A stretch of DNA of 64,000 nucleotides from Clostridia bacterium (GTDB lineage: Bacteria; Bacillota; Clostridia; Oscillospirales; CAG-382), in assembly GCA_017447445.1 (NCBI GenBank), contig JAFSNK010000008.1:62001-126000 (forward strand), given 5' to 3'. Of this stretch, positions 6,660 through 15,443 are shown piece after piece. A program made the translations under genes and the position numbers. Each line of letters starts with the position of its first letter. The first letter of the stretch is position 1. The notes beneath the pieces were generated by a model. That model was not told where the DNA came from and did not search any database. It saw only the letters and a list, made by a program, of their open reading frames with translations.

Positions 6660-8336
6660 TCACTTTCCTTCCGCGCCGGGGATAGTGAAGGTCCCGAGCA
6701 CGTGGCGCTTGATCATCGCGTATTCCGCGGCGTCCATACGCCCGTTTTTGTTTATATCGCCGCGCTCCAGCATATCCGGCAGCAGTTCGAAAGTCCCGAG
6801 GAAGCTGCGCTTTGCCATGGCGTAATCGGCTGGGTCGATCTTTTCGTTGCCGTTGATATCGCCGGGTATGTATTCTTTATATCCGTAGCCGACGGTATTG
6901 TCGACCACCGCGTACATACCGAGCTCGAAAATTTCGAAATCGACGGAACGGCGGAACGGATCGGGATCGGACTGCAGCTCGGTTAGCCAGCCGGTGTCGG
7001 AAACCCTGTAGACCGAAACGTTGGCGGTGAAATCCTCCGGCATAACGAAGGTGCAGCCGACCGGCCAGATGGGCGGCGCTTCCTCGCCGTCGAAGATAAC
7101 TTCGAAGCCGAGCAGGATGAAGCGGCCCTTGCCGTGCTCGTGCAGGGATTCGACGGCGATATCGTAATCCAGCCCGCCTTCGAGCACCGAAAGCGTTATC
7201 ACCGAACCGAGCTTGAACGCGGTATCGTCTTTTAACGTAACGTTTGAATCGAGCAGATATTCGTTTTTATCGGGAACGCCGGTGGCGGGGATAACAGCGC
7301 CCTTTTCAAGCAGCGTGCCGCACGCGGTACAGTAGGTGTCGCCGGAATAGCCGTCCTTGTGCTGAGTGGGTTTTACGTAGTTACGGACCGCGGTGGGACC
7401 GCAGTGGCGGTCGGGATCGAGATCGCCGTATTCGCCGCCGCAGATATCGCATACCGCTTTGTGAGAGCAGTCGGCTTCGCCGCCGGAATGCGCTCCTTCA
7501 AAGCAGTTCGATTCGCAAACCGTGCAGACGTGCCAGTGCGAGGCGCCGTCGGTATGCCAGACTTCGTCCGGGGTGTGGTCGGTCTTCGGCAGGGTTTTGC
7601 CGAAATCGGCGACCTCGCTGCAGTCGCCGCAAACCGTCACGCCGCTGAACCCTTCCGCGGTGCAGGAGGGGGCTTTATATCCGTAAGTCTGTGTGTTTTT
7701 GTGATTATCAGGGTCGATATCGCCGTATTCTTTTCCGCATTCCTCGCAAACGGCGGCGTGGACGCAGGTGGCTTCTCCGCCGCGGTGCCCGCCCTTGCCG
7801 AAAGGTTCGGCGCAGACGGAGCAGACGTACCAGTGGTAATCGTCGTCGGAATAAACGTTTCCGTCGGAAACGTGGTCGGTCTTCGGGATGACCTCGTTCT
7901 GGCTGACGATCTGCGAGCAGTCGTCGCATACCGTGACACCCGTTGCGCCTTCGGCGACGCAGCTTGCGGCTTTATAGCCGTAGACGCGGGTATGAACGTG
8001 GTTATCCGGGTCCGGCTCGCCGTATTTTTCGCCGCACACGGCGCATTCGGCGCATTCGGTGCAGGTCGCTTCCCCGCCGTGATGCTCCTCGTGGCCGTAT
8101 ACATCGCCGCAGACGGGGCAAACGTACCAGTGGCTCCCGGGATCGAAGCTTATGTCGCCGTCCCCGGGCAAACTGCCGCAAACGGGACAAGCGGGCGGTT
8201 TCGGCAGCGGCTCGGAGTCCGCGCCGCCCTGGTCTCCGCCCGGGACGCCGGGCGCCGGCTCCGCCGCGGTCAAAGCCCCGGCGCACGAAGCGAACACCAG
8301 CAGAAGCGCCGCGAATATTCCTGTGATCTTTCTCAT
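6660..8336 (-). CDS. Secreted His/Cys-repeat protein with C-terminal type I dockerin
   Basis: 558 residues from ATG 8336, with GGAGG 8 bp upstream; the longer frame adds 13 residues without a ribosome site. A signal peptide (about 1-24) leads to an acidic Pro/Gly linker. Three imperfect repeats of about 85-90 residues follow, each with HW(Y/H)VC.VC, H.GGEA(T/D)C, C..CG..YG..DPD.H and, in two, YGYKA.SC(T/V)AEG..GVTVC.DCS; Cys/His spacing suggests zinc-ribbon folds. A further beta-rich region precedes a dockerin whose two 22-residue F-hands read 'GDINGNEKIDPADYAMAKR' and 'GDINKNGRMDAAEYAMIKR'. Calcium-bound dockerins dock onto cohesins, so attachment to a scaffold or cell-surface partner is inferred. 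No cohesin or catalytic domain is visible in the window. The function of the repeats is unknown. Confidence 0.85.
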   Translation of the reverse strand: MRKITGIFAALLLVFASCAGALTAAEPAPGVPGGDQGGADSEPLPKPPACPVCGSLPGDGDISFDPGSHWYVCPVCGDVYGHEEHHGGEATCTECAECAVCGEKYGEPDPDNHVHTRVYGYKAASCVAEGATGVTVCDDCSQIVSQNEVIPKTDHVSDGNVYSDDDYHWYVCSVCAEPFGKGGHRGGEATCVHAAVCEECGKEYGDIDPDNHKNTQTYGYKAPSCTAEGFSGVTVCGDCSEVADFGKTLPKTDHTPDEVWHTDGASHWHVCTVCESNCFEGAHSGGEADCSHKAVCDICGGEYGDLDPDRHCGPTAVRNYVKPTQHKDGYSGDTYCTACGTLLEKGAVIPATGVPDKNEYLLDSNVTLKDDTAFKLGSVITLSVLEGGLDYDIAVESLHEHGKGRFILLGFEVIFDGEEAPPIWPVGCTFVMPEDFTANVSVYRVSDTGWLTELQSDPDPFRRSVDFEIFELGMYAVVDNTVGYGYKEYIPGDINGNEKIDPADYAMAKRSFLGTFELLPDMLERGDINKNGRMDAAEYAMIKRHVLGTFTIPGAEGK

Positions 8337-8367
8337 ATTTTCATCCTCCGTGGGATTCATTGCGTAG

Positions 8368-8375
8368 TTCGACAA
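8368..8375 (-). promoter_or_regulatory. Perfect Spo0A box upstream of the dockerin gene
   Basis: TTGTCGAA on the minus strand matches the known 0A box. It lies 32 bp before the dockerin start, downstream of a weak promoter-like pair (TTGCAT, 17 bp, TAATGT), a position that would suit repression. Binding is inferred. Confidence 0.4.
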
Positions 8376-8458
8376 TTAACATTAACACATTTTTGAATAA
8401 AATGCAATATTCTTTGCGTTTTTTAACGCGGAAAACGCGAATTTTGCGTTCTTCCATC

Positions 8459-8487
8459 TTGAATAACGCGAGTTTTTGTGTTATTAT
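8459..8487 (+). promoter_or_regulatory. Promoter of the HerA/DUF853 gene
   Basis: TTGAAT (8459-8464), 17 bp, TATTAT (8482-8487), about 35 bp before the start codon. Confidence 0.6.
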
Positions 8488-8522
8488 TGATTAGAAAACA
8501 ACGATTTCCGGAGGTAGCGCAG

Positions 8523-10058
8523 ATGTATATGACCGATAACGAGAAAATATGGCTTGCGACGGGCAGCGAAAGAGTTTATCTCGAACCCGCGATGGCGAAC
8601 CGCCACGGGCTGATCGCCGGGGCGACCGGCACCGGCAAGACGGTTACGCTTAAAGTGGTGGCGGAATCCTTTTCCGATATGGGGATCCCCACCTTTATCG
8701 CCGACATAAAGGGCGATATTTCCGGTATGTGCCGCGAGGGCTGCGAGAACAAGCACATCCGCCGCAGTATCGACACGATGGGGATCGAAAACTTCACCTA
8801 CACCCCCTACCCCGTTCGCTTTTTCGACGTCTACGCGCAGCAGGGGCATCCGGTGCGCACCACCATTTCGGATATGGGCCCGGTGCTGCTGGCGCGCCTT
8901 TTGGGGTTGAACGAAACGCAGACGGGCGTTCTGCGCATAATCTTCCGCATAGCGGACGACAAACAGCTTTTGCTTCTCGACCTTAAAGACCTGCGCAGCA
9001 TGGTGCAGCACGTCGGCGACCACGCGAACGAATACAAGCTGCAGTACGGCAACGTTTCCGCGCAGTCGCTCGGCGCGATACAGCGCGCCCTGCTTACGCT
9101 GGAGGACGAGGGCGGCAACATATTCTTCGGCGAACCGGCGCTGGATATCGCCGACTGGTTCGACTGGGACGAGGACGGACGCGGCGTTATGAACATTTTG
9201 GAATGCCAGACTCTGTTCCAGCATCCGCTGCTTTACGGCACGTTCCTGCTCTGGATGCTTTCCGAGCTTTACGAGATGCTGCCCGAGGCGGGCGACCTCG
9301 ACAAGCCGAAGATCGCCTTCTTCTTCGACGAAGCGCATCTGCTGTTCAGCGACGCGCCGAAGGCGCTTCTGGAAAAGGTGGAGCAGGTAGTCCGGCTTAT
9401 CCGTTCCAAGGGCGTGAGCGTGTGGTTCATAACCCAGAACCCCTCCGACATCCCCGAAAGCGTGCTTTCGCAGATCGGCAACCGCGTTCAGCACGCGCTG
9501 CGCGCCTATACCCCCAACGAGCAGAAAGCTCTGCGCTACGCCGCGAAATCCTTCCGCGTGAACCCGGAATTCGATACCGAAACGGTCTTGCAGGAGCTTG
9601 CGACGGGCGAAGCGCTCGTCTCGGTGCTCGACGCGAAGGGCGTGCCCGGAATCGTCCAGCGCGCGAACATACTGCCGCCGCGCAGCTCGATGAACGCCGC
9701 CTCGGAGCAGGATATACGGCAGGCGATATTCGTGAGCCCCCTGCGCGATAAATACAGCGAAACGCTCGACCGCGAATCGGCATACGAGATAATCACCGAA
9801 CAGCGCGCCGAGGAGGAAGCCGAAAAAGCCGAAGCCGAAGCCAAAGCGCAGGCGGAAAAGGAAGCCGCCGCCAAGGCGAAGGAAGAGGAAAAGAAAGCGA
9901 AAGAGGAAGCCAAGGCGAAAGCCGAGAAGGAAAAAGCCAAGGCGAAAAAGAAAAAATCCTCCGTGCTGTCCAAAGCGGCAAGCTCCACCGCGAATACCAT
10001 CGGGCGCGAGCTGGGCAAGAGCATCATCCGCGGGATATTCGGCACGTGGAAGAGGTAA
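8523..10058 (+). CDS. HerA-like / DUF853 (YjgR) P-loop ATPase
   Basis: 511 residues starting at ATG 8523, 8 bp after GGAGG (the open frame extends 15 codons further without a ribosome site). The N-terminal third carries Walker A GATGTGKT (33-40) within 'HGLIAGATGTGKTVTLKVVA', followed by 'ADIKGDISGM', a DUF853 hallmark. Walker B is FFFDEAH (about 266-272), and 'VWFITQNPSDIPESVL' is the conserved sensor segment. The last 75 residues are an Ala/Lys/Glu-rich coiled-coil tail (about 436-480) and a basic end. DUF853 proteins resemble the HerA/FtsK group of hexameric DNA translocases, but their cellular role is unsettled. No NurA nuclease or defence gene is adjacent. Confidence 0.9.
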   Translation: MYMTDNEKIWLATGSERVYLEPAMANRHGLIAGATGTGKTVTLKVVAESFSDMGIPTFIADIKGDISGMCREGCENKHIRRSIDTMGIENFTYTPYPVRFFDVYAQQGHPVRTTISDMGPVLLARLLGLNETQTGVLRIIFRIADDKQLLLLDLKDLRSMVQHVGDHANEYKLQYGNVSAQSLGAIQRALLTLEDEGGNIFFGEPALDIADWFDWDEDGRGVMNILECQTLFQHPLLYGTFLLWMLSELYEMLPEAGDLDKPKIAFFFDEAHLLFSDAPKALLEKVEQVVRLIRSKGVSVWFITQNPSDIPESVLSQIGNRVQHALRAYTPNEQKALRYAAKSFRVNPEFDTETVLQELATGEALVSVLDAKGVPGIVQRANILPPRSSMNAASEQDIRQAIFVSPLRDKYSETLDRESAYEIITEQRAEEEAEKAEAEAKAQAEKEAAAKAKEEEKKAKEEAKAKAEKEKAKAKKKKSSVLSKAASSTANTIGRELGKSIIRGIFGTWKR

Positions 10059-10073
10059 AAACGAGTATAATCG

Positions 10074-11024
10074 ATGATCAGCAAAAACGATATTATTGAA
10101 TTGATCCCTTCAAAGGATCTGAAAGAGGCAATAAAGCGCGAAAGCACGAAGTTCAGCGATCTTGATCTTATTGTCATTGCGAATGAGTGTTCTCCGACGT
10201 TGATAAAAAAACATGAATGCTGGGAAAGCATCGCTTTAACTGCAGATGATTCCACAGCACGCAGTTTGCGCTGCTGCATTGAACACGAAAACAAAGCCGT
10301 TACTCTGTTCGAAAAACCAACTCAAGGTACCGTTTATCATGCGTTGATAATGTTATATGATGCCAATTATTCTAAAAAAGTGCTCTACGACGAAGCGATA
10401 TGCGCGAGTTTAAGCGCCGCAAAAAGATTCTTCTGCGACGTGATGAACGATACCGACGCTCCGGACAACAGCAACTATAAATTCATAATCAACAAGGAAG
10501 CATTGCGCGGAAGCGGCGTTGAACAAGGCATTCGGTTTTCGGAATTCTCCAGCGGCGTGATTGCAGAAGCAGAGTTTAACGAAGAAGGAGAATATGTTGA
10601 TATAACCGACTTCATAAACAAGTGCCCGTTTCCGGAAGAATCGCAGGAACACTGCCGCAGCATTTCCGTATGTTCCGGATGCACCAAAACGAGTTATTTC
10701 GATCACGAAGTAGATTTTCCTGTTTTCTGGAAAAACCGCGATATAATAAAAATTGCAGGAAATCAAGTTTATCTCGATTACGACGTTCCAGTGAAATACG
10801 GTGTCGCTTTATCTGCGTGCAGCGACGATTCTTACATATATACGCTGTTTCTTGTTCCGGACCGCAAATATGCATACGAATTATTTGATTATCACCAACA
10901 CGTTCCTGCCCAAATCGTTGAGCTTTCGTCGTACGAAGAGCTTGACGAAATACATAAGCAAGCTTATAATGACATTATCAACAGGCTTGATTCCGACGAA
11001 AAATACGCTTGGACAAAAGAATGA
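10074..11024 (+). CDS. Hypothetical protein, AT-rich orphan
   Basis: 316 residues, no family recognised. It has no signal peptide or transmembrane helix and looks cytosolic. Features are a Cys-rich patch with CRSISVCSGCTK (about 202-213), several Cys elsewhere, and acidic ends. Codon choice and base composition are clearly AT-richer than the GC-rich genes on both sides, suggesting horizontal acquisition. Only 15 bp separate it from the HerA-like gene, and the ribosome site is weak (ACGAG). A TATAAT overlaps the gap at 10066-10071 but lacks a good -35. It is followed at once by a strong terminator, so it closes the transcription unit. It could be a passenger rather than a partner of the ATPase. 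Confidence 0.7.
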   Translation: MISKNDIIELIPSKDLKEAIKRESTKFSDLDLIVIANECSPTLIKKHECWESIALTADDSTARSLRCCIEHENKAVTLFEKPTQGTVYHALIMLYDANYSKKVLYDEAICASLSAAKRFFCDVMNDTDAPDNSNYKFIINKEALRGSGVEQGIRFSEFSSGVIAEAEFNEEGEYVDITDFINKCPFPEESQEHCRSISVCSGCTKTSYFDHEVDFPVFWKNRDIIKIAGNQVYLDYDVPVKYGVALSACSDDSYIYTLFLVPDRKYAYELFDYHQHVPAQIVELSSYEELDEIHKQAYNDIINRLDSDEKYAWTKE

Positions 11025-11036
11025 CTGTCTACCACA

Positions 11037-11074
11037 AACGGGAAGGGCGAAAAACGTCCTTCCCGTTTTTTTAT
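11037..11074 (+). terminator. Rho-independent terminator after the orphan gene
   Basis: ACGGGAAGG pairs with CCTTCCCGT around a short loop, followed by a run of eight T. The opposite-strand GH20 gene ends 18 bp beyond. Confidence 0.85.
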
Positions 11075-11091
11075 TCGGTCACGCGCGCGGT

Positions 11092-12897
11092 TCAGTGCGC
11101 CAGCAGATCCTTTGTGCGGAAGCGTTTGCCGCGCATAACTTCGCAGACGGCGTTGACTTCGCTGAGTTTATCGTATTTGAGCCAGGATTCGATATAGCGT
11201 TCGCACCATTTCTCCACCCTGCCGTCCTCCGGTTCGGGCTTCTTATCGATAAAGCGGACGAACTGCTCGTTCATCAGCCCCAGCCCTTCCGCGGCGATGC
11301 GGAGATCGTCGGTAAGCTCGCTCTGAACGTCGAGGCGGCGGAATTTTTCGGCTATCTCGAAGCAGCGTTTTGCGTTTTCGCTGTAGGGAGCGCTGTCCTT
11401 GGGCAGCGGAGCGGGATGCTCGACGTACCAGAAGCGGTTATCGAACACCGCGTTGACGAACGGCCCCCAGGAGAGCACGTCTTCGCATTTGCCGAGCTCG
11501 CGGATGAGTTTTACCGTCTCGCCCGTGGGATCGCCGTAAATGAGCGCCGAGGCGGCCTGATCGTATTTCGCGTTCATCGCCTTGGTGCGGTGGTTCCAGG
11601 CGAGCGCGCCGCCCAGAGCCGCGCCGTAGAGCGTGCAGGTCATCGGGCAGACGGCGCCGTAATCGCCCCAGGAGGTGTTCAGCATACCCATGACCTTGAG
11701 TCTGCCGCCCTCCGCGACCATTTTGGTGATGTTCTGCTCGGCGTAGCCGACGTTTTCGACGAACTGGTTCCAGCAGCTCGTGCCCGGGCAGACTATCTGA
11801 CCGAAGCGCTGTTTTGCGAATATCGAGATGCTTTCGATGTTAGGGTTGTTGGAATAAGCCCAGTTGAGCATTATCATATCGTCCGGGAAGCGGGACATCG
11901 TTTCGGGATGGCGGAGCACGATATCGCCCCACATCATAACGGTCTTGCCGAGGGAACGGAGGTGATCGATTATTTTAAGCGTGAACTCCAGATAAAGCTC
12001 GCCCTTGTCCCTGCCGGCGCTCTTGCCCTGGCAGATATCGTAGGTCTCGTCGCAGCAGATGTTGAAGTATTTGCTGCGGAACAGCGGAACGTACTGGTCG
12101 ATGAGCGAGCAGATGAGCTGCGCGGAGCGCGGATCGGAGGCGTTTATCGTGTGGTGGAGCATGGTGTTCACCCACGGGTTGTTGTAGGAGCCGTATTCGT
12201 CAAGCTCGCAGAGGTATTTCAGCTTGTCGCTTTCGAGCGGGCGGAACAGATGCCCGAAGGTGGAAAGCGAGGGGACGAAATCTATGAAGTTTTCCCAGCA
12301 GTATTCGTCGATCTCGAGTATTTCTTCCGGGGTGAGATATCCGAACGCCTTGTAGATGCCCTTGTATTCGTCGAAGGCGAAGGTGTGCTCGATATAGATC
12401 TGATAAGAATTGTGTTTGTAATAGGCAAGGAAATCGATCATCTGCTTGCAGCCTTCCACGGTGGGAACGCGCCCGCGCGAAGCGTCGTGGTAGAAGCCGC
12501 GGTAGTTCATATCCGGTTTATCGTCGATCTCGCAGCAGGGGATATCCTCGCCTTCGGTGGCGAGCATCTGCCGCAGCGTCTGTATGCCGTAGAACGCGCC
12601 GGCAAGGCTTTCCCCCGTGATGCTTATACCTTCAACGTAATCGCAGACGGAAAGCTTGTAGCCCTCTCCTTTTTTATTCTGGCAGTCGATGACGATCTTG
12701 CCTTTGACGTCCGGAACGCCGAGCACTTTCGTGATTTCGGGTTCGATCCCGGTCTCGCCGAAGATCTCGTCGCGGAGCTTCTGCGCCGCCTTGAAAATAC
12801 GGCTGTCGCAGTTCTGCGTAAGCACGATGCCGAGCCCGGCAAGGCAAAGGACGCCGCCGGTCTTTTTGAGTTTCCTGGGTTGCGGAAGGATGTTCAT
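11092..12897 (-). CDS. GH20-like beta-N-acetylhexosaminidase (cytosolic)
   Basis: 601 residues from ATG 12897, with AAGGAGAG upstream; the longer frame adds unsupported N-terminal residues. Residues 1-130 look like the GH20 accessory domain ('YKLSV...GISITGESLAGAFYGIQTLRQ'). The TIM barrel starts at 'DMNYRGFYHDASRGRVPT'. The catalytic acid pair expected in GH20 (Asp-Glu after strand 4) is D283-E284 in 'FNICCDETYDICQG'. There is no signal peptide, so it should act on imported amino sugar oligosaccharides, releasing terminal GlcNAc or GalNAc. The exact substrate is unknown, and divergence from well-studied GH20 enzymes leaves room for another hexosaminidase-like activity. A transcriptional operator is likely (see 12957). 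Confidence 0.82.
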   Translation of the reverse strand: MNILPQPRKLKKTGGVLCLAGLGIVLTQNCDSRIFKAAQKLRDEIFGETGIEPEITKVLGVPDVKGKIVIDCQNKKGEGYKLSVCDYVEGISITGESLAGAFYGIQTLRQMLATEGEDIPCCEIDDKPDMNYRGFYHDASRGRVPTVEGCKQMIDFLAYYKHNSYQIYIEHTFAFDEYKGIYKAFGYLTPEEILEIDEYCWENFIDFVPSLSTFGHLFRPLESDKLKYLCELDEYGSYNNPWVNTMLHHTINASDPRSAQLICSLIDQYVPLFRSKYFNICCDETYDICQGKSAGRDKGELYLEFTLKIIDHLRSLGKTVMMWGDIVLRHPETMSRFPDDMIMLNWAYSNNPNIESISIFAKQRFGQIVCPGTSCWNQFVENVGYAEQNITKMVAEGGRLKVMGMLNTSWGDYGAVCPMTCTLYGAALGGALAWNHRTKAMNAKYDQAASALIYGDPTGETVKLIRELGKCEDVLSWGPFVNAVFDNRFWYVEHPAPLPKDSAPYSENAKRCFEIAEKFRRLDVQSELTDDLRIAAEGLGLMNEQFVRFIDKKPEPEDGRVEKWCERYIESWLKYDKLSEVNAVCEVMRGKRFRTKDLLAH

Positions 12898-12955
12898 AAC
12901 GCTCTCCTTATATATTGTTGTTTTGTTTGTCTTTTTTGTATCGGACAACATATAT

Positions 12956-12984
12956 CTTGTACCACATACAAAGCAAAATGTCAA
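12956..12984 (-). promoter_or_regulatory. Promoter of the GH20 gene with overlapping palindromic operator
   Basis: TTGACA (12984-12979), 17 bp and TACAAG (12961-12956). A perfect palindrome, TTGTA-CCACA-TACAA (12957-12971), covers the -10 and spacer. GntR-type regulators of sugar and amino sugar genes bind sites of this size, so repression lifted by substrate is a reasonable inference. Confidence 0.6.
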
Positions 12985-13064
12985 TGTCGAAGAGCGGGTT
13001 TTGAGCAAAAATATACAAATTTCCACAAATATTGCCGCGCGGCGAAGATTTTTTCGATTTGGTA

Positions 13065-13092
13065 TTGACATCTTGCTACATATATTTATAAT
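13065..13092 (+). promoter_or_regulatory. Promoter of hppA, overlapped by an inverted repeat
   Basis: TTGACA (13065-13070), 16 bp, TATAAT (13087-13092). A perfect 7-bp inverted repeat, TACATAT (13077-13083) and ATATGTA (13091-13097), straddles the -10. The divergent GH20 promoter lies about 80 bp away. Confidence 0.7.
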
Positions 13093-13193
13093 ATGTAACG
13101 TGCGAAGAATGGGCATTCGCGGAAAAGCGTATGCAAAAGCCCGTTTTCCGCGCGGCACAACAACACATTACATTTTCGGAAAGGGAACATATT

Positions 13194-15422
13194 ATGAGCT
13201 TCTCGGTTGTTCTCGGCCTCGTGATAGTTGCATCGCTCGGCGGTCTTGCTTATGCGGCGTTCAACTTTTTCGCGGTCAAAAAACTCGATGAAGGCACCGA
13301 CCGTATGCGTGAGATCGCAAGCGCGATCCGCATCGGCGCAAACGCCTTTATCACCTACGAGTACAAGATAATCGCGATAGTCGCCTCCTGCGTGGCAGTC
13401 GTGCTTGCACTCATTATTTCCTGGTCCGCCGCGGTCGCGTTCATAATCGGCGCGGTCATGAGCGGAAGCGCCGGCTGGGTCGGTATGAAGATAGCGACCT
13501 ACGCGAACGTTCGCGTTACCAACAAGGCGCGCACCACCAAATCGCTCCCCGAAACGCTTAAAGTGGCGTTCAAGGGCGGCTCCGTTATGGGTCTTTGCGT
13601 TTCCGCGAACGCCCTGTTCGGCATCTTCATAGTCTTTCTCGTGTTCGGCGTCGCGCTCGGCCAGATCGACGCGGCGGCCAGCCACACCGTCGCCTCCTCG
13701 AGCAAGAGCATTCTCGCGCTGTGCGGCGTTGACATTTTCGAATCCTCCTTCACCATGACGCTTTCGGGCTACGCGCTCGGCTGCTCGATAATCGCGCTGT
13801 TCGCGCGCGTCGGCGGCGGTATTTACACCAAAGCTGCCGATATGGGCGCCGACCTTGTCGGCAAGACCGAAGCGCACATCCCGGAAGACGACCCGCGCAA
13901 CCCCGCCACCATCGCCGATAACGTGGGCGACAACGTCGGCGACGTCGCCGGTCTCGGCTCCGACCTGCTCGAAAGCTACGTCGGCGCGCTGCTTTCCGGT
14001 TCCATCCTTGCCGTCGAGCTGTTCATTCAGGGCGTTTACGGCAATACCGACATTCTCCGTTCGCTTATAATGTTCCCGCTCGCGTTCTCCGCTGTCGGGC
14101 TCATCTCCTGCATAATCGGCATCGCTTCCCTCTTCATCCGCAAAAAGCTTTCGGATAATCCCCACAGGGAGCTTAACACCGCCACTTGGATCTCCGCGGG
14201 GCTCACGATTGTTATCGGGTTCCTTGTGACCTACCTTATATTCAAGGATTACACCGCGGAAATATTCAGCCACATAGAATTCAAAGTCGGCTTCGCTTCG
14301 CCGTGGATAGCCGCCGCGATAGGCGTTATTTCCGGCGTCGTGATAGGCCGCATAGCGGAATACTACACCAGCTACGATTACAAACCCACCAAGAAAGTCG
14401 CCTCCGCCTCGATCGAAGGCAGCGCGCTCACCATTACCCAGGGGCTTTCGCTCGGTATGATCTCCTGCATGCTTCCCTGCGTGGTGCTCGGGATCGCGAT
14501 ATTCGCTTCGTATGAGCTCGCGGGGATGTTCGGCGTGGCTTCCGCCGCGATCGGTATGCTCTCGTTCGTCGCCGCCACCGTTTCGGTCGACACCTACGGC
14601 CCGATATCCGACAACGCGGGCGGTATCGCCGAAATGAGTTATCTGGAGGAAGACGTCCGCAAGATCACCGACGAGCTGGATTCCGTCGGCAACACCACCG
14701 CCGCGATAGGCAAGGGCTTTGCCATCGGCTCCGCCGCGCTCGCCACGCTTTCGATGATGACTTCCTACATTTTCGCATACACCCCCGCCGCAAAGGACGT
14801 TTCCGACTTCAGCAAGGGCGCGCTCGATTATATCTCGCTCAACGCGATACAACCGCTGGTGCTCGTCGGCGTGATAATCGGCGCGGCGCTTCCGTTTATG
14901 TTCTCCGGTATGCTTATCGAAGCGGTCGCGAAAGCCGCCCGCAAGATGGTCGAGGAGGTCCGCCGCCAGTTCAGGGAGATCAAAGGTCTGCTTGAAGGCG
15001 AAGTGCTTCCCGACTATAAGACCTGCATAGAGATCTCCTCGCAGGGGGCTCTTAAAGAAATGCGCGTCCCCGCGATATTCTGCATACTCTTCCCCGTCGT
15101 CTGCGGCTTTATCTTCGGCGCGGAGTTCGTCGGCGGCATACTTGTCGGCGCAACGATCAGCGCGATAATGCTCGCGCTGTTCACCGGGAACGCCGGCGGC
15201 GCCTGGGACAACGGCAAGAAATATATCGAGACCGGCGCGATAGAAGGTCACCGCAAGGGCTCCCCCGCGCACGACGCCGCGGTCGTCGGCGATACCGTGG
15301 GCGACCCGCTTAAAGACACCGTCGGCCCCTCGCTCGATATCCTTATTAAGATAATGAGCACCATCTCGCTCGTCACCGTAAAGGTATTCAGCGAATTCAA
15401 TCTGCTCAGTCTTCTTAAATGA
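13194..15422 (+). CDS. hppA: Membrane-bound ion-translocating pyrophosphatase
   Basis: 742 residues from ATG 13194 (AAAGGGAAC upstream), a polytopic protein of about 16 helices that couples PPi hydrolysis to export of H+ or Na+. Catalytic motifs are intact: DMGADLVGKTE (PPi/Mg binding), DDPRNPATIADNVGDNVGD, the 'DTYGPISDNAGGIAEM' loop, and near the C-terminus 'NAGGAWDNGKKYIE' and 'AVVGDTVGDPLKDTVGPSL'. In GNTTAAIGKG the residue after GNTT is Ala; in this family Ala there marks K+-dependent enzymes and Lys the K+-independent ones. Many K+-dependent clostridial members pump Na+, so Na+ or dual Na+/H+ transport is likely but not proven. It is monocistronic, with its own promoter and terminator. 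Confidence 0.97.
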   Translation: MSFSVVLGLVIVASLGGLAYAAFNFFAVKKLDEGTDRMREIASAIRIGANAFITYEYKIIAIVASCVAVVLALIISWSAAVAFIIGAVMSGSAGWVGMKIATYANVRVTNKARTTKSLPETLKVAFKGGSVMGLCVSANALFGIFIVFLVFGVALGQIDAAASHTVASSSKSILALCGVDIFESSFTMTLSGYALGCSIIALFARVGGGIYTKAADMGADLVGKTEAHIPEDDPRNPATIADNVGDNVGDVAGLGSDLLESYVGALLSGSILAVELFIQGVYGNTDILRSLIMFPLAFSAVGLISCIIGIASLFIRKKLSDNPHRELNTATWISAGLTIVIGFLVTYLIFKDYTAEIFSHIEFKVGFASPWIAAAIGVISGVVIGRIAEYYTSYDYKPTKKVASASIEGSALTITQGLSLGMISCMLPCVVLGIAIFASYELAGMFGVASAAIGMLSFVAATVSVDTYGPISDNAGGIAEMSYLEEDVRKITDELDSVGNTTAAIGKGFAIGSAALATLSMMTSYIFAYTPAAKDVSDFSKGALDYISLNAIQPLVLVGVIIGAALPFMFSGMLIEAVAKAARKMVEEVRRQFREIKGLLEGEVLPDYKTCIEISSQGALKEMRVPAIFCILFPVVCGFIFGAEFVGGILVGATISAIMLALFTGNAGGAWDNGKKYIETGAIEGHRKGSPAHDAAVVGDTVGDPLKDTVGPSLDILIKIMSTISLVTVKVFSEFNLLSLLK

Positions 15423-15443
15423 TCGAACCCCGGATCGAAATGG

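Noticed and set aside
8523-11024. HerA-based defence system (HerA plus nuclease/sirtuin partner)
   Set aside because: The ATPase is DUF853/YjgR type and the neighbour lacks visible nuclease, SIR2 or DUF4297 motifs. Kept only as a finding about an orphan gene.
10801-13068. A 755-residue open frame on the plus strand
   Set aside because: It is the antisense shadow of the GH20-like gene, produced by GC-rich codon bias; no ribosome site and no recognisable domain.
13086-15272. A 728-residue open frame on the minus strand
   Set aside because: Antisense to hppA, whose transmembrane codons leave an open charged frame; rejected.
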